Assembly: GCF_001514125.1 (NCBI RefSeq)
Contig: NZ_KQ948563.1
Coordinates: forward strand, 58,469 to 122,468
Origin: Streptomyces longwoodensis
GTDB taxonomy: Bacteria > Actinomycetota > Actinomycetes > Streptomycetales > Streptomycetaceae
Length of the DNA stretch: 64,000 nucleotides
Direction: 5' to 3'
The translations under genes were made by a program, and so were the position numbers. The notes under the pieces were generated by a model. It was not told the origin of the DNA. It saw only the letters and a list, made by a program, of their open reading frames with translations, and did no database searches. Shown here piece after piece: positions 50,048 to 58,996 of this stretch (its first letter is position 1; each line of letters begins with the position of its first letter).

Positions 50048-52453
50048 CTACGAAACCACCGCCGGGTCCGCCGACTTGGCGGGCCGCTCGGCGTCATTGT
50101 CGTCGCCGACCGCGATGCCGCGCCGCTTGGAGACGTACACGGCGCCGACGATCACGAGGGCCGCCAGCACCGCGATCAGGATCCGCACGCCGACGTTCTT
50201 GTCGTCGCCGTAGGAGAACCTGATGACCGCGGGCGCGATGAGCAGCGCGACCAGGTTCATCACCTTCAGCAGCGGGTTGATCGCCGGGCCGGCGGTGTCC
50301 TTGAAGGGGTCGCCGACCGTGTCGCCGATCACCGTGGCCGCGTGGGCGTCGCTGCCCTTGCCGCCGTGGTGGCCGTCCTCGACGAGCTTCTTGGCGTTGT
50401 CCCACGCCCCGCCGGAGTTCGCCAGGAACACCGCCATCAGCGTGCCGGTGCCGATCGCGCCCGCCAGGTACGCGCCGAGCGCCCCGACCCCCAGGGTGAA
50501 CCCGATGAAGATCGGCGCCATGACGGCGAGCAGACCGGGCGTGGCCAGCTCGCGCAGGGCGTCCTTGGTGCAGATGTCGACGACCTTGCCGTACTCCGGC
50601 TTCTCGCTGAAGTCCATGATCCCGGGCCGCTCGCGGAACTGCCGGCGCACCTCGAAGACCACCGAGCCCGCCGACCGCGACACCGCGTTGATCGCCAGCC
50701 CCGAGAAGAGGAAGACGACCGCCGCGCCCGCGATGAGACCGACGAGGTTGTTCGGCTGGGAGATGTCCATCATCAGCGTCATCGGCGCGCCGTCGCCGCT
50801 GAGCTTCTCCCCGACGTCCTGCGCGCCGGTCGTGAGCGCGTCACGGTACGACCCGAAGAGCGCCGACGCCGCGAGGACCGCGGTGGCGATGGCGATGCCC
50901 TTGGTGATGGCCTTGGTGGTGTTGCCGACCGCGTCGAGGTTGGTGAGCACCTGGGCGCCCGCCCCCTCGACGTCGCCGGACATCTCGGCGATGCCCTGCG
51001 CGTTGTCGGAGACCGGCCCGAAGGTGTCCATCGCGACGATCACGCCGACCGTGGTGAGCAGGCCGGTGCCGGCCAGGGCCACCGCGAACAGCGCGAGCAT
51101 GATCGACGTGCCGCCGAGCAGGAACGCCCCGTACACGCCGAGTCCGATCAGCAGGGCGGTGTAGACGGCCGACTCCAGGCCGACGGAGACGCCGGCGAGG
51201 ACGACGGTGGCGGGTCCGGTCAGCGACGTCTTGCCGATGTCCCGGACCGGGCGCCGGGTCGTCTCGGTGAAGTAGCCGGTCAGCTGCTGGATGACGGCGG
51301 CCAGCAGGATGCCGATGGCCACCGCGACGAGGGCGAGGATCCGCGGGTCGCCGTTCTTCCCGCTGATCGCCGTGTCGGTGACGCCGTCCAGGTCGGCGTA
51401 CGTGCCCGGCAGGTAGACGAACACCGCGATCGCGACCAGCACGAGCGAGATCACCGCGGAGACGAAGAAGCCCCGGTTGATCGCGGACATGCCGCTGCGG
51501 TCGGCGCGGCGCGGCGCGACCGCGAAGATCCCGACCATCGCCGTGAGCACGCCGATCGCGGGGACCAGCAGCGGGAAGGCGAGCCCCGCGTCACCGAAGG
51601 CCGCCTTGCCGAGGATCAGCGCGGCGACCAGCGTCACGGCGTACGACTCGAACAGGTCGGCCGCCATGCCCGCGCAGTCGCCGACGTTGTCGCCCACGTT
51701 GTCGGCGATGGTAGCGGCGTTGCGCGGGTCGTCCTCGGGGATGCCCTGCTCGACCTTGCCGACGAGGTCGGCGCCCACGTCGGCGGCCTTGGTGAAGATG
51801 CCGCCGCCGACACGCATGAACATGGCGATCAGGGCGGCGCCGAGACCGAAACCCTCCAGCACCTTGGGCGCGTCGGCCGCGTACACGAGCACCACGCAGG
51901 AGGCGCCGAGCAGGCCGAGGCCCACCGTGAACATGCCGACCACGCCTCCCGTACGAAAAGCGATCTTCATCGCTTTGTGCGAGACGGCGGTGAGATCCTT
52001 TTCCGGTTCGCCTTCCGCGGGTGTCGCTTCCCGGGCGGCCGCGGCGACCCGCACATTGCTGCGCACGGCGAGCCACATGCCGATATAGCCGGTGGCCGCG
52101 GAGAACGCGGCGCCGATCAAGAAGAACAGGGATCGTCCGGCGCGCTGTTTCCAGTCGTCGGCGGGCAGCAGCATGAGCAGGAAGAAGACGACCACGGCGA
52201 ATACGCCGAGGGTGCGCAGCTGCCGGGCCAGGTAGGCGTTGGCGCCCTCCTGGACCGCCGCGGCGATCTCCTTCATGCTGTCGGTGCCCTCGCCGGCCGC
52301 GAGCACCTGCCGCAGCAGCAGGCCCGCGACCACCAGGGCGGCCAGGGCCACGAGGCCGATGACCATCACGAGGATGCGGTTGTCGTCGGTCAGCACCGCG
52401 GCTGCGAACGTTGTGGTGTGGTCCAACCGTTGAGGGGTAGAAAGCCCCGCCAT
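50048..52453 (-). CDS. hppA: Proton-translocating membrane pyrophosphatase (K+-independent type)
   Basis: This 801-residue membrane-bound pyrophosphatase couples PPi hydrolysis to ion pumping, with about 16 hydrophobic segments. The substrate motif is GGIFTKAADVGADLVGKVEQGIPEDDPRN, the second acidic patch DNVGDNVGDCAGMAADLFESY, and the C-terminal repeat is GDTVGDPFKDTAGPAINPLLKV. The segment GNTTKAITKG has Lys where K+-dependent enzymes have Ala, so K+-independent proton pumping is inferred. A strong AAGGAGG ribosome site precedes ATG at 52453. Confidence 0.96.
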   Translation of the reverse strand: MAGLSTPQRLDHTTTFAAAVLTDDNRILVMVIGLVALAALVVAGLLLRQVLAAGEGTDSMKEIAAAVQEGANAYLARQLRTLGVFAVVVFFLLMLLPADDWKQRAGRSLFFLIGAAFSAATGYIGMWLAVRSNVRVAAAAREATPAEGEPEKDLTAVSHKAMKIAFRTGGVVGMFTVGLGLLGASCVVLVYAADAPKVLEGFGLGAALIAMFMRVGGGIFTKAADVGADLVGKVEQGIPEDDPRNAATIADNVGDNVGDCAGMAADLFESYAVTLVAALILGKAAFGDAGLAFPLLVPAIGVLTAMVGIFAVAPRRADRSGMSAINRGFFVSAVISLVLVAIAVFVYLPGTYADLDGVTDTAISGKNGDPRILALVAVAIGILLAAVIQQLTGYFTETTRRPVRDIGKTSLTGPATVVLAGVSVGLESAVYTALLIGLGVYGAFLLGGTSIMLALFAVALAGTGLLTTVGVIVAMDTFGPVSDNAQGIAEMSGDVEGAGAQVLTNLDAVGNTTKAITKGIAIATAVLAASALFGSYRDALTTGAQDVGEKLSGDGAPMTLMMDISQPNNLVGLIAGAAVVFLFSGLAINAVSRSAGSVVFEVRRQFRERPGIMDFSEKPEYGKVVDICTKDALRELATPGLLAVMAPIFIGFTLGVGALGAYLAGAIGTGTLMAVFLANSGGAWDNAKKLVEDGHHGGKGSDAHAATVIGDTVGDPFKDTAGPAINPLLKVMNLVALLIAPAVIRFSYGDDKNVGVRILIAVLAALVIVGAVYVSKRRGIAVGDDNDAERPAKSADPAVVS

Positions 52454-52468
52454 TCGTCCTCCTTGACG

Positions 52469-52631
52469 CTTGGGCTGAGCTCAAGATGTGGACGGATTGT
52501 AGGTACCGGAACCTGATCAAAACAGATCGCGGGAAACGGAATTCGCCTCGGCGTCAAGTAATGCCTCAAAGGCATTGATCGTGAATTGCTTCACGATATT
52601 CCACGCGCCATGATTCACTTCCCATGATTCA
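52469..52631 (-). promoter_or_regulatory. hppA promoter/leader with inverted and direct repeats
   Basis: An AT-richer patch holds these, reading toward hppA. The 10-bp direct repeat CCATGATTCA (+ strand, 52608 and 52622) comes first. Next are perfect hairpins ATCGTGAA-TTGC-TTCACGAT (52578-52597) and AATGCCT-CAA-AGGCATT (52560-52576). A -10-like TACAAT (52501-52496) and a near-palindrome CTTGGGCTGAGCTCAAG (52469-52485) follow. Regulatory function is inferred from arrangement. Confidence 0.62.
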
Positions 52632-52678
52632 TTTCACGGGACCACTGTAAGCACGCCGGCCCGGGTCCGCACACGCCG

Positions 52679-52707
52679 AAGGGCCCCACCCGGTGGGTGG
52701 GGCCCTT
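52679..52707 (-). terminator. Terminator of the bldG operon
   Basis: A perfect 13-bp stem (AAGGGCCCCACCC and complement, 3-nt loop) lies 42 bp beyond the stop of the anti-sigma gene, with no U-tract. Confidence 0.85.
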
Positions 52708-52748
52708 GGGAAAGAAGAACTCCGGCCGACTGCTCCGTCCGGGACGGA

Positions 52749-53180
52749 TTAGGCCAGTGGAGTGGTGACCGGGGTCGTCGGCCAGGTCATGCGGATCAGG
52801 CCGCCGTGCTCCCCGGTGGAGACCTCGACGTCGTCGACGAGGCCGCTGATGACCGCGAGGCCCATCTCGTCCTCCTCGGTCTCCGCGTCGGGCTCGGCAC
52901 CGCCGGAACCCCGCGCCCCGGGCACCGCGTGCGGCGCCTCGTCGCCCACCTCGATGGAGAACTGCTTCTCCTCCTCGATGAGCGACACCTTCACCGGCGC
53001 GGTCACCCCGCTGAGCTGATGCAGTCCGACGGCACGCGAACAGGCCTCACCGACGGCGAGTCTGACCTCGTCGAGGACGGCCTCGTCCACTCCGGACCTG
53101 CGCGCGACCGCCGCCGCCACCAGACGGGCGGTCCGCACGTGCTCCGGCAGCGCGCTGAAGCGGAGTTCAACGGTGGCCAT
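52749..53180 (-). CDS. Anti-sigma factor ATPase partner of BldG
   Basis: This 143-residue GHKL ATPase has the RsbW-like N-box AVLDEVRLAVGEACSRAVG and the C-terminal EMGLAVISGLVDDVEV containing the G-boxes. It is the well-known gene following bldG in Streptomyces (orf3/ApgA-type neighbour, from memory), which can phosphorylate or bind the antagonist. A Glu/Asp-rich insertion (PDAETEEDE) precedes the final segment. ATG at 53180 with GGAGGGG upstream. It is transcribed with bldG (105-bp gap). Confidence 0.93.
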   Translation of the reverse strand: MATVELRFSALPEHVRTARLVAAAVARRSGVDEAVLDEVRLAVGEACSRAVGLHQLSGVTAPVKVSLIEEEKQFSIEVGDEAPHAVPGARGSGGAEPDAETEEDEMGLAVISGLVDDVEVSTGEHGGLIRMTWPTTPVTTPLA

Positions 53181-53285
53181 GCATCCCCTCCGAACTACGG
53201 GCGTGCTGTCGGGGGGCCGGGCGCGAGGGCCCGGTCCCCCGGTGTTCACCTGATGCCGCCCGGGCGCGCGGCCCGGAGCGGCGGA

Positions 53286-53627
53286 TCAGTCGGTGGCCGC
53301 GACCGCTTCGTCGACCGAGGTGTGAATGGGGAACACCTTGGTGAGGCCGGTGATGCGGAAGATCTTCAGAATGCGCTCCTGGTTGCACACCAGGCGCAGC
53401 GAGCCCTCATGGGCACGCACTCGCTTCAGGCCGCCGACCAGCACGCCGAGCCCGGTGGAGTCGAGGAAGTCCACGCCCTCCATGTCGACGACGAGGTGGA
53501 AATTCCCGTCGTTCACCAGCTCGACCAGCTGCTCGCGCAACTTGGGCGCGGTATATACGTCGATTTCGCCACCGACCTCGACGACCGTACGATCGCCGAC
53601 GGTACGGGTCGACAGGGACAGGTCCAC
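53286..53627 (-). CDS. bldG: Anti-sigma factor antagonist BldG
   Basis: BldG is an SpoIIAA-like STAS protein required for aerial mycelium and antibiotic production. The sequence (113 residues) contains the phosphorylatable Ser in VDFLDSTGLGVLVGGLKR (residue about 57) and is nearly identical, as recalled, to S. coelicolor BldG. GTG at 53627 has GGAGG 6 nt upstream. It is divergent from the helicase gene across an 82-bp promoter region. Phosphorylation state would control release of sigma factors from partner ATPases. Confidence 0.97.
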   Translation of the reverse strand: MDLSLSTRTVGDRTVVEVGGEIDVYTAPKLREQLVELVNDGNFHLVVDMEGVDFLDSTGLGVLVGGLKRVRAHEGSLRLVCNQERILKIFRITGLTKVFPIHTSVDEAVAATD

Positions 53628-53709
53628 GGATCCTCCAGCACCTTGCTATCGAGCGGTCGCCCCTCGGGTCACCTCGGCTTGAAGCCCCCAGGACGGTTCG
53701 CCAGCCGCG

Positions 53710-56241
53710 ATGGCATTCAATCACTTACCGGCAGGCGTGCACGACGCCTTGGCTCCATTGTCCGTCACGCCAGTGACACACTCGGTGCCGATGGCCAAGA
53801 ATCACCGATCCGATCGATCCCCGGCGGACACCGTGCAGCGCCCGTCCCCGGGCACTGTCCTGGACCGGCTCGCCTCGGGACCGAGCCGGGCCTCGCGCAT
53901 CACTCATACGGAGCACTTGCCCCCGCGTGCGGGCCGCCATGCCGTCTGGCCTCACCGGATTCACTCCGAGGTGATCGCGGCGGTCCGGGCGGCGGGCATC
54001 GAGCACCCCTGGGCCCACCAGGCGCTGGCCGCCGAGCACGCCCTGGACGGCGACTCGGTGGTCGTCGCCACCGGCACGGCCTCCGGAAAGTCCCTGGCGT
54101 ACCTCGTGCCCGTCCTGTCCACCCTCCTGGAGGGGTCGAAAGCCCCGAACGGCCGAGGCGCCACCGCCCTCTACCTCGCCCCGACCAAGGCCCTCGCGGC
54201 CGACCAGTGCCGCGCGGTGAAGGAACTCGCCCGACCGCTCGGCACCGCCGTGCGCCCCGCCGTGTACGACGGCGACACGCCGTTCGAGGAACGCGAGTGG
54301 ATCCGCCAGTACGGCAACTACGTGCTGACCAATCCGGACATGCTGCACCGCGGGATCCTGCCCTCCCACCCGCGCTGGTCCTCCTTCCTGAAGTCGCTCA
54401 AGTACGTCGTCATCGACGAGTGCCACACCTACCGCGGCGTGTTCGGCTCGCACGTCGCCCAGGTCCTGCGCCGACTGCGCCGACTCTGCGCCCGCTACGG
54501 CGCGTCGCCGGTCTTCCTGCTGGCCTCCGCGACCGCCGCCGAGCCGTCCGTGGCCGCCCGCCGCCTCACCGGCCTGCCCGTGGTCGAGGTGGCCGACGAC
54601 GCCTCACCACGCGGTGAACTGGTGTTCGCCCTCTGGGAGCCCCCGCTCACCGAGATGCAGGGCGAGAAGGGCGCGCCGGTGCGCCGCACGGCGACCGCGG
54701 AGACCGCCGACCTGCTCACCGACCTCGCCGTCCAGGGCATCCGCACGGTCGCCTTCGTCCGCTCCCGGCGCGGCGCCGAGCTGATCTCGGTCATCGCCCA
54801 GGAACGGCTGGGCGAGGTCGACCGCTCCCTGGCCCGGCGTGTCGCGGCCTACCGCGGCGGCTACCTCCCCGAGGAGCGCCGCGCCCTGGAACGCGCCCTG
54901 CACTCCGGCGAGCTCCTCGGCCTCGCCGCGACGACGGCCCTGGAACTCGGCGTCGACGTGTCCGGCCTCGACGCCGTCCTGATCGCCGGTTACCCCGGCA
55001 CCCGCGCCTCCCTGTGGCAGCAGGCGGGCCGCGCCGGCCGCTCCGGACAGGGCGCCCTGGCGGTCCTGATCGCCCGCGACGACCCCCTGGACACCTTCCT
55101 GGTCCACCATCCCGAGGCCCTGTTCGACCAACCGGTGGAATCCACGGTCCTCGACCCGGACAACCCCTACGTCCTCGCCCCACACCTGTGCGCGGCCGCC
55201 GCCGAGCTCCCGCTGACCGACGAGGACCTGCCGCTGTTCGGCCCGGCCACCGCCGAGCTGATGCCCCAGCTGGAGGCCGCCGGCCTGCTGCGCCGCCGCA
55301 CCAAGGCCTGGCACTGGACCCGCCGCGAACGGGCCGCCGACCTCGCCGACATCCGCGGCGAGGGCGGCCGGCCGATCCAGATCGTCGAGGCCGGCACCGG
55401 CCGCCTCCTCGGCACGGTCGACGCGGGCTCCGCCCACACCACCGTCCACGAGGGCGCCGTCCACCTCCACCAGGGCCGCACCTACCTGGTGCGGTCACTG
55501 GACCTGGAGGACTCCGTCGCGCTCGTCGAGGAGGCCGCCCCGCCCTACTCCACGGTCGCCCGCGACACCACGGCGATCTCCGTCCTGGAGACCGACGTCG
55601 AGGTCCCCTGGGGCGACGGCCGCCTGTGCTACGGCTCCGTCGAGGTCACCAACCAGGTCGTCTCCTTCCTGCGCCGCCGCCTCATCACCGGCGAGGTCCT
55701 CGGCGAGACCAAGCTCGACCTCCCTCCTCGTACGCTGCGCACCCGCGCCGTGTGGTGGACGGTCACCGAGGACCAGCTGGACGCGGCCCGCATCAACCCC
55801 GAGATCCTCGGCGGCGCCCTGCACGCCGCCGAACACGCCTCGATCGGCATGCTGCCGCTCTTCGCGACCTGCGACCGCTGGGACATCGGCGGCGTGTCCA
55901 TCCCCCTGCACCCCGACACGCTGCTCCCGACCGTCTTCGTCTACGACGGCCACCCGGGCGGCGCGGGATTCGCCGAGCGCGCCTTCCACACCGCCCGCGC
56001 CTGGCTCACCGCCACCCGCGAGGCCATCGCCTCCTGCGAGTGCGACGCCGGCTGCCCGTCCTGCATCCAGTCCCCCAAGTGCGGCAACGGCAACGATCCC
56101 TTGCACAAGCGGGGCGCGGTACGGCTGCTCACGGAACTGCTGCGGGGGGCGCCGGGGGAGGTGGAGGTGGAGGACGCGAAGGCGGAGGAACCGGGGGCGG
56201 AGGACGCGAAGGCGGAGGAACCGGGGGCGGAGGGCCCATAG
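53710..56241 (+). CDS. DEAD/DEAH helicase of Hrq1/YprA type
   Basis: This 843-residue superfamily-2 helicase has motif I VVATGTASGKSLAYL, motif II VVIDECHTYRGVFG (DECH), motif III ASATAAEPS, motif VI QQAGRAGRSGQG, and a C-terminal DUF1998-like domain with four cysteines in ECDAGCPSCIQSPKCGNG, as in Hrq1/MrfA repair helicases. ATG at 53710 gives an N-terminus (MAFNHLPAGVHD) recalled in homologues. The last 30 residues are an acidic tail made from a duplicated 30-bp unit. The 3' end overlaps the convergent TadE-like gene by 113 bp. Confidence 0.93.
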   Translation: MAFNHLPAGVHDALAPLSVTPVTHSVPMAKNHRSDRSPADTVQRPSPGTVLDRLASGPSRASRITHTEHLPPRAGRHAVWPHRIHSEVIAAVRAAGIEHPWAHQALAAEHALDGDSVVVATGTASGKSLAYLVPVLSTLLEGSKAPNGRGATALYLAPTKALAADQCRAVKELARPLGTAVRPAVYDGDTPFEEREWIRQYGNYVLTNPDMLHRGILPSHPRWSSFLKSLKYVVIDECHTYRGVFGSHVAQVLRRLRRLCARYGASPVFLLASATAAEPSVAARRLTGLPVVEVADDASPRGELVFALWEPPLTEMQGEKGAPVRRTATAETADLLTDLAVQGIRTVAFVRSRRGAELISVIAQERLGEVDRSLARRVAAYRGGYLPEERRALERALHSGELLGLAATTALELGVDVSGLDAVLIAGYPGTRASLWQQAGRAGRSGQGALAVLIARDDPLDTFLVHHPEALFDQPVESTVLDPDNPYVLAPHLCAAAAELPLTDEDLPLFGPATAELMPQLEAAGLLRRRTKAWHWTRRERAADLADIRGEGGRPIQIVEAGTGRLLGTVDAGSAHTTVHEGAVHLHQGRTYLVRSLDLEDSVALVEEAAPPYSTVARDTTAISVLETDVEVPWGDGRLCYGSVEVTNQVVSFLRRRLITGEVLGETKLDLPPRTLRTRAVWWTVTEDQLDAARINPEILGGALHAAEHASIGMLPLFATCDRWDIGGVSIPLHPDTLLPTVFVYDGHPGGAGFAERAFHTARAWLTATREAIASCECDAGCPSCIQSPKCGNGNDPLHKRGAVRLLTELLRGAPGEVEVEDAKAEEPGAEDAKAEEPGAEGP

Positions 56242-56596
56242 CCGAAGGAGAATCCACCCCCGCCGGCCCCGCCCGTGCCCTCGCCTCCGCCGTGAACGGG
56301 CCTCCTCCCGATCTCGCCGTCACGTCCGACACCTCGCCCACGACCGCACACCGCACCAGCCGGGCCCCCTGCTCCCGGGCCACCCGCTCCGCCCGGTCGC
56401 ACGCCGCCTCCTCGCCGTCGGTCCAGTGGTCGGCCGCCGTCAGGGCCGCGAGGTCGGCGCCGCCGGCGGCCCGGTGCCGGACCACCACGGCGTGCCCGAG
56501 CGAGAGCACCACGCCGAACACCACGCACAGCACGGCGATCACCGCCACGGCCCAGACGGAGGCGGAGCCCCGGTCGCGCCCGACACGTGCGTTCAC
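56129..56596 (-). CDS. TadE-like membrane-anchored protein (Rv3654c type)
   Basis: This 155-residue protein starts RDRGSASVWAVAVIAVLCVVFGVVLSLGHAVVVRHRAAGGADLAALTAA. The single N-terminal membrane segment followed by a helix is the helicase/secretion-neighbourhood TadE-like family. It should serve as a minor pilin-like component of the Tad system. GTG at 56596 overlaps the preceding TadE stop. The C-terminal Pro-rich stretch (about 35 residues) lies antisense to the helicase end and may be a recent extension. Confidence 0.86.
   Translation of the reverse strand: MNARVGRDRGSASVWAVAVIAVLCVVFGVVLSLGHAVVVRHRAAGGADLAALTAADHWTDGEEAACDRAERVAREQGARLVRCAVVGEVSDVTARSGGGPFTAEARARAGPAGVDSPSAMGPPPPVPPPSRPPPPVPPPSRPPPPPPPAPPAAVP
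56171..56230. repeat. Perfect 30-bp tandem duplication translated on both strands
   Basis: Two identical 30-bp units (56171-56200 and 56201-56230, starting AGGACGCGAAGGCGGAGGAA) encode EDAKAEEPGA in the helicase tail, and a Pro-rich tail of the PPPSRPPPPV type in the opposing TadE-like gene. Confidence 0.92.
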
Positions 56597-56970
56597 GGCG
56601 ACCCCACCTCCGCGTCCTCCGCCGTCGCCACGGCCTCCTCCCGCACCTCGAAGGGCAGCCCGCGCAGCAACGGCGGCCGCGCCACGACCACCACGCGGAC
56701 CTGGTCCCCCTCGCGGCCGACCGTCACCTCGGCGCCCTTGGGCGCGGCCGACCGGGCCATCTCGACCACGGCGTCCGGGGCCTCCTGCCGAGCCGCCGCC
56801 CGGGCGCCGGCCCTGGCCGCGTCCACGCACTGGATCTGGGCGGCGGCCACGAGCAGCCCCCACACCAGCGCCATCGCGAACGCCACCAGGACCGGCAGCA
56901 CCACGGCCGCCTCCGCCGTCACGAACCCCTGGTCCGAACGGCACCGGCGCCCCCGCTCACATCCGCGCAC
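56593..56970 (-). CDS. TadE family pseudopilin-like protein
   Basis: This 125-residue protein shows DQGFVTAEAAVVLPVLVAFAMALVWGLLVAAAQIQCVDAARAGARAAARQE, a prepilin-like N-terminal segment, followed by a soluble C-terminal domain. TadE proteins are minor pilins matured by the Tad prepilin peptidase, which is not in this window. GTG at 56970 has no strong ribosome site and overlaps the Flp pilin gene by 14 bp, implying coupling. Confidence 0.88.
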   Translation of the reverse strand: MRGCERGRRCRSDQGFVTAEAAVVLPVLVAFAMALVWGLLVAAAQIQCVDAARAGARAAARQEAPDAVVEMARSAAPKGAEVTVGREGDQVRVVVVARPPLLRGLPFEVREEAVATAEDAEVGSP

Positions 56971-57166
56971 TGAGCGCTCGTTTCACGATGGCCTGCAGCT
57001 GCTCGGCCACGGCCGGAGACGTCACCACCTTGTAGAGCAGCACCGCGAACGCCACCGCCGCGACGATCCCCATCGCGTACTCGGAGGTGACCATCCCGGC
57101 GTCCCCCCGCGCCGCCCGGACCCTGCACACCAGGGCGCGCAGCCGCGCCCGTACCGCCTTGAACAT
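56957..57166 (-). CDS. Flp pilin-like DUF4244 protein
   Basis: This 69-residue protein, with the pattern RAARGDAGMVTSEYAMGIVAAVAFAVLLYKVVTSPAVAEQLQAIVKRAL, is a DUF4244 protein with a Flp-type cleavage context (G/M-VTSEYA). It is the likely major pilin of the operon. A predicted prepilin leader of about 25 residues is basic. It sits after a 146-bp gap containing tandem repeats, so it may have its own promoter. Confidence 0.88.
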   Translation of the reverse strand: MFKAVRARLRALVCRVRAARGDAGMVTSEYAMGIVAAVAFAVLLYKVVTSPAVAEQLQAIVKRALSARM

Positions 57167-57202
57167 GTGAACCCCCGTGAGGTCTCGTTCCGTTGCCGGT
57201 GC

Positions 57203-57240
57203 CCTGCACCGCTGTCGTTGTCCTGCACCGCTGTCGTTGT
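57203..57240. repeat. 19-bp tandem repeat upstream of the pilin gene
   Basis: CCTGCACCGCTGTCGTTGT is repeated exactly twice (57203-57221, 57222-57240), with a decayed third copy after it. The array lies about 35 bp upstream of the pilin start. Confidence 0.9.
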
Positions 57241-57312
57241 CCTGCGCTTCTGTTGCTTCAGTGATCCGCGGCGTTCCGCTGATCCGCCGCCCACTCGTGC
57301 GCCCTCACCCCG

Positions 57313-58137
57313 TCATGGCCCACCTCCTCCCAGCACGCCGCCCGCCAGCCCGATCACCACGGGCAGCACGCCCACCGCGATGAAGGCGGGCAGGAAGCAC
57401 AGCCCGACCGGCGCGGTGACCACGACGGCCGCCCGCCGGGCGCGTGCCGTCGCCGCGCGCACCCACTCCGCGCGGGCATCGGCGGCGAGCCGCGCGACCG
57501 GTCCGGCCGCCGGAAGCCCGGACACGTCCGCCCGCTCCAACAGCGCGGCCAGGGGTGCCGCTCCCGGCGCCGACGCCAACCGCTGCCAGGCGTCGGCCGG
57601 TTCACCCCCGAGCCGCACCTCCGCCGCCCCGCGCGCCAGCCCTTCGCCCACCGGACCACCGAGCGCCTCCCCCACGGCCGCCGCAGCCACCACCGGCCCC
57701 GCCCCCGCCGCGATGCAGGCAGCCAGCAGGTCCGCCGCCAAGGGCAGTTGGCGGGCCGCCTCGGCCTGTTGCTCGGCTTCCTGAGCCGCACCGGACGCCT
57801 CCTGCCCCCGACGCCACCGCCACAGCGCCGCCGCGCCGCACAGGCCGACCACGACCCCGGTGGCACCGCCGACCAGCGCCCAGCCGATGCCCACGACCCC
57901 GACCTCGGGCAGCCACCGCCGCGCACGGTCTCCGAGCACGAATCCCGGGGCCCGCCGCACCACCGCCACCGCCAACAGCTCCGCGGCCCGCTGGCGCGCC
58001 CGTCGCCGGTGCCGCACGCCCTCCGCCCACCGCACCAACCACGCGAGGGCCAGCACCATCCCCACGGCCACCCCCAGCCTGTGGACGAACTCCGCGCTCA
58101 CCGCACGCCTCCGATCCCGCTCCGGCTCATGCCGCAT
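57313..58137 (-). CDS. TadC-like type II secretion F-domain protein
   Basis: This 274-residue membrane protein shows helical segments and the T2SSF/TadC core, RQLPLAADLLAACIAAGAGPVVAAAAVGEALGGPVGEGLARGAAEVRLGGEPADAWQRLA. Together with the TadB-like protein it would make the inner-membrane platform for Tad pilus assembly. ATG at 58137 has AAGGGGG upstream and overlaps the preceding gene; GTG at 58101 is possible. The C-terminal FIAVGVLPVVIGL segment is membrane spanning. Confidence 0.88.
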   Translation of the reverse strand: MRHEPERDRRRAVSAEFVHRLGVAVGMVLALAWLVRWAEGVRHRRRARQRAAELLAVAVVRRAPGFVLGDRARRWLPEVGVVGIGWALVGGATGVVVGLCGAAALWRWRRGQEASGAAQEAEQQAEAARQLPLAADLLAACIAAGAGPVVAAAAVGEALGGPVGEGLARGAAEVRLGGEPADAWQRLASAPGAAPLAALLERADVSGLPAAGPVARLAADARAEWVRAATARARRAAVVVTAPVGLCFLPAFIAVGVLPVVIGLAGGVLGGGGP

Positions 58138-58996
58138 CGGCCCCCTTCACGACCCGCAGCGCCCACCACAACCCGGCGCCCTCCAGCACCGCCCCGGCCG
58201 CCAGGCAACCGAGTCCCGCGCCGGTGTGCAGCAGGACGTGCAGCGGATCGGCGCCCAACGCCGCACCGAGGAGCAGGCCGAGGACCGGCAATCCGGCGAG
58301 CATCACCGCCGTGGACCGCGGCCCCGCCAACTGGGCCCGCAGGTCGGCCCGCTGGTCCCGCTCGGCCCGCAGGGCCCCTTCCAGGCGGTCCAGTCCGTCG
58401 GCCAGGCCGGCGCCCTGGTCCACGGCCACGCGCCAGCACGCCGCCAGCCCCAGCAGTCCCTCCGCCCCCGGTCGCCGAGCCGCCGCCGCGAGCGCTCCGG
58501 GCACGTCCCCGCCGAACCGGGCCGCCGCCAACACCCCCGCCTGCGCCCCGCCCAGCCCTCCGGAGTGCCGCGCCGCCACCAGCAGCGCCTCCCCGGGCTG
58601 CCGTCCCGCCCGCACCTCACCGGCGAGCGCGGCGCACAGCGCGATCACCGCGTCCCCCCGGCGCTCGCGGGCCCGCCGCCGCGTCCCGGCCCGCCACACC
58701 CGGCGGAGCACCGGCACCCCGAGCGCCCCCGCGACGACCGGCAACACCGACGCCCCCAGCACCGAGAGCGCCAGCCCGGCCACGAGCGACCACCACTCCG
58801 GCCGCCACCGGCGCCGGATCCGCCGCACCTCCTCGGCCCAGTCGTGCCACGTCGGCGGCCCGACGCCCACCGTTCCACCACCGGTCAGCACCAGTCGGGC
58901 CCGCCGGGCCCCGGCGTGCCACCGGCTCGACATCCACGCCGCGACCGCGAGCCACGCCACCGCCGCCACCGTCGCCACCTCACGCAACCCGCTCAC
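58127..58996 (-). CDS. TadB-like type II secretion F-domain protein
   Basis: This 289-residue platform protein has three to four hydrophobic segments flanking a cytoplasmic helical domain: GDAVIALCAALAGEVRAGRQPGEALLVAA, then GLAACWRVAVDQGAGLADGLDRLEGALR, the T2SSF pattern. GTG at 58996 has GGGAGGG upstream and overlaps the TadA stop by 17 bp. It pairs with the TadC-like protein, and all genes overlap, so the operon is strongly coupled. Confidence 0.9.
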   Translation of the reverse strand: MSGLREVATVAAVAWLAVAAWMSSRWHAGARRARLVLTGGGTVGVGPPTWHDWAEEVRRIRRRWRPEWWSLVAGLALSVLGASVLPVVAGALGVPVLRRVWRAGTRRRARERRGDAVIALCAALAGEVRAGRQPGEALLVAARHSGGLGGAQAGVLAAARFGGDVPGALAAAARRPGAEGLLGLAACWRVAVDQGAGLADGLDRLEGALRAERDQRADLRAQLAGPRSTAVMLAGLPVLGLLLGAALGADPLHVLLHTGAGLGCLAAGAVLEGAGLWWALRVVKGADAA

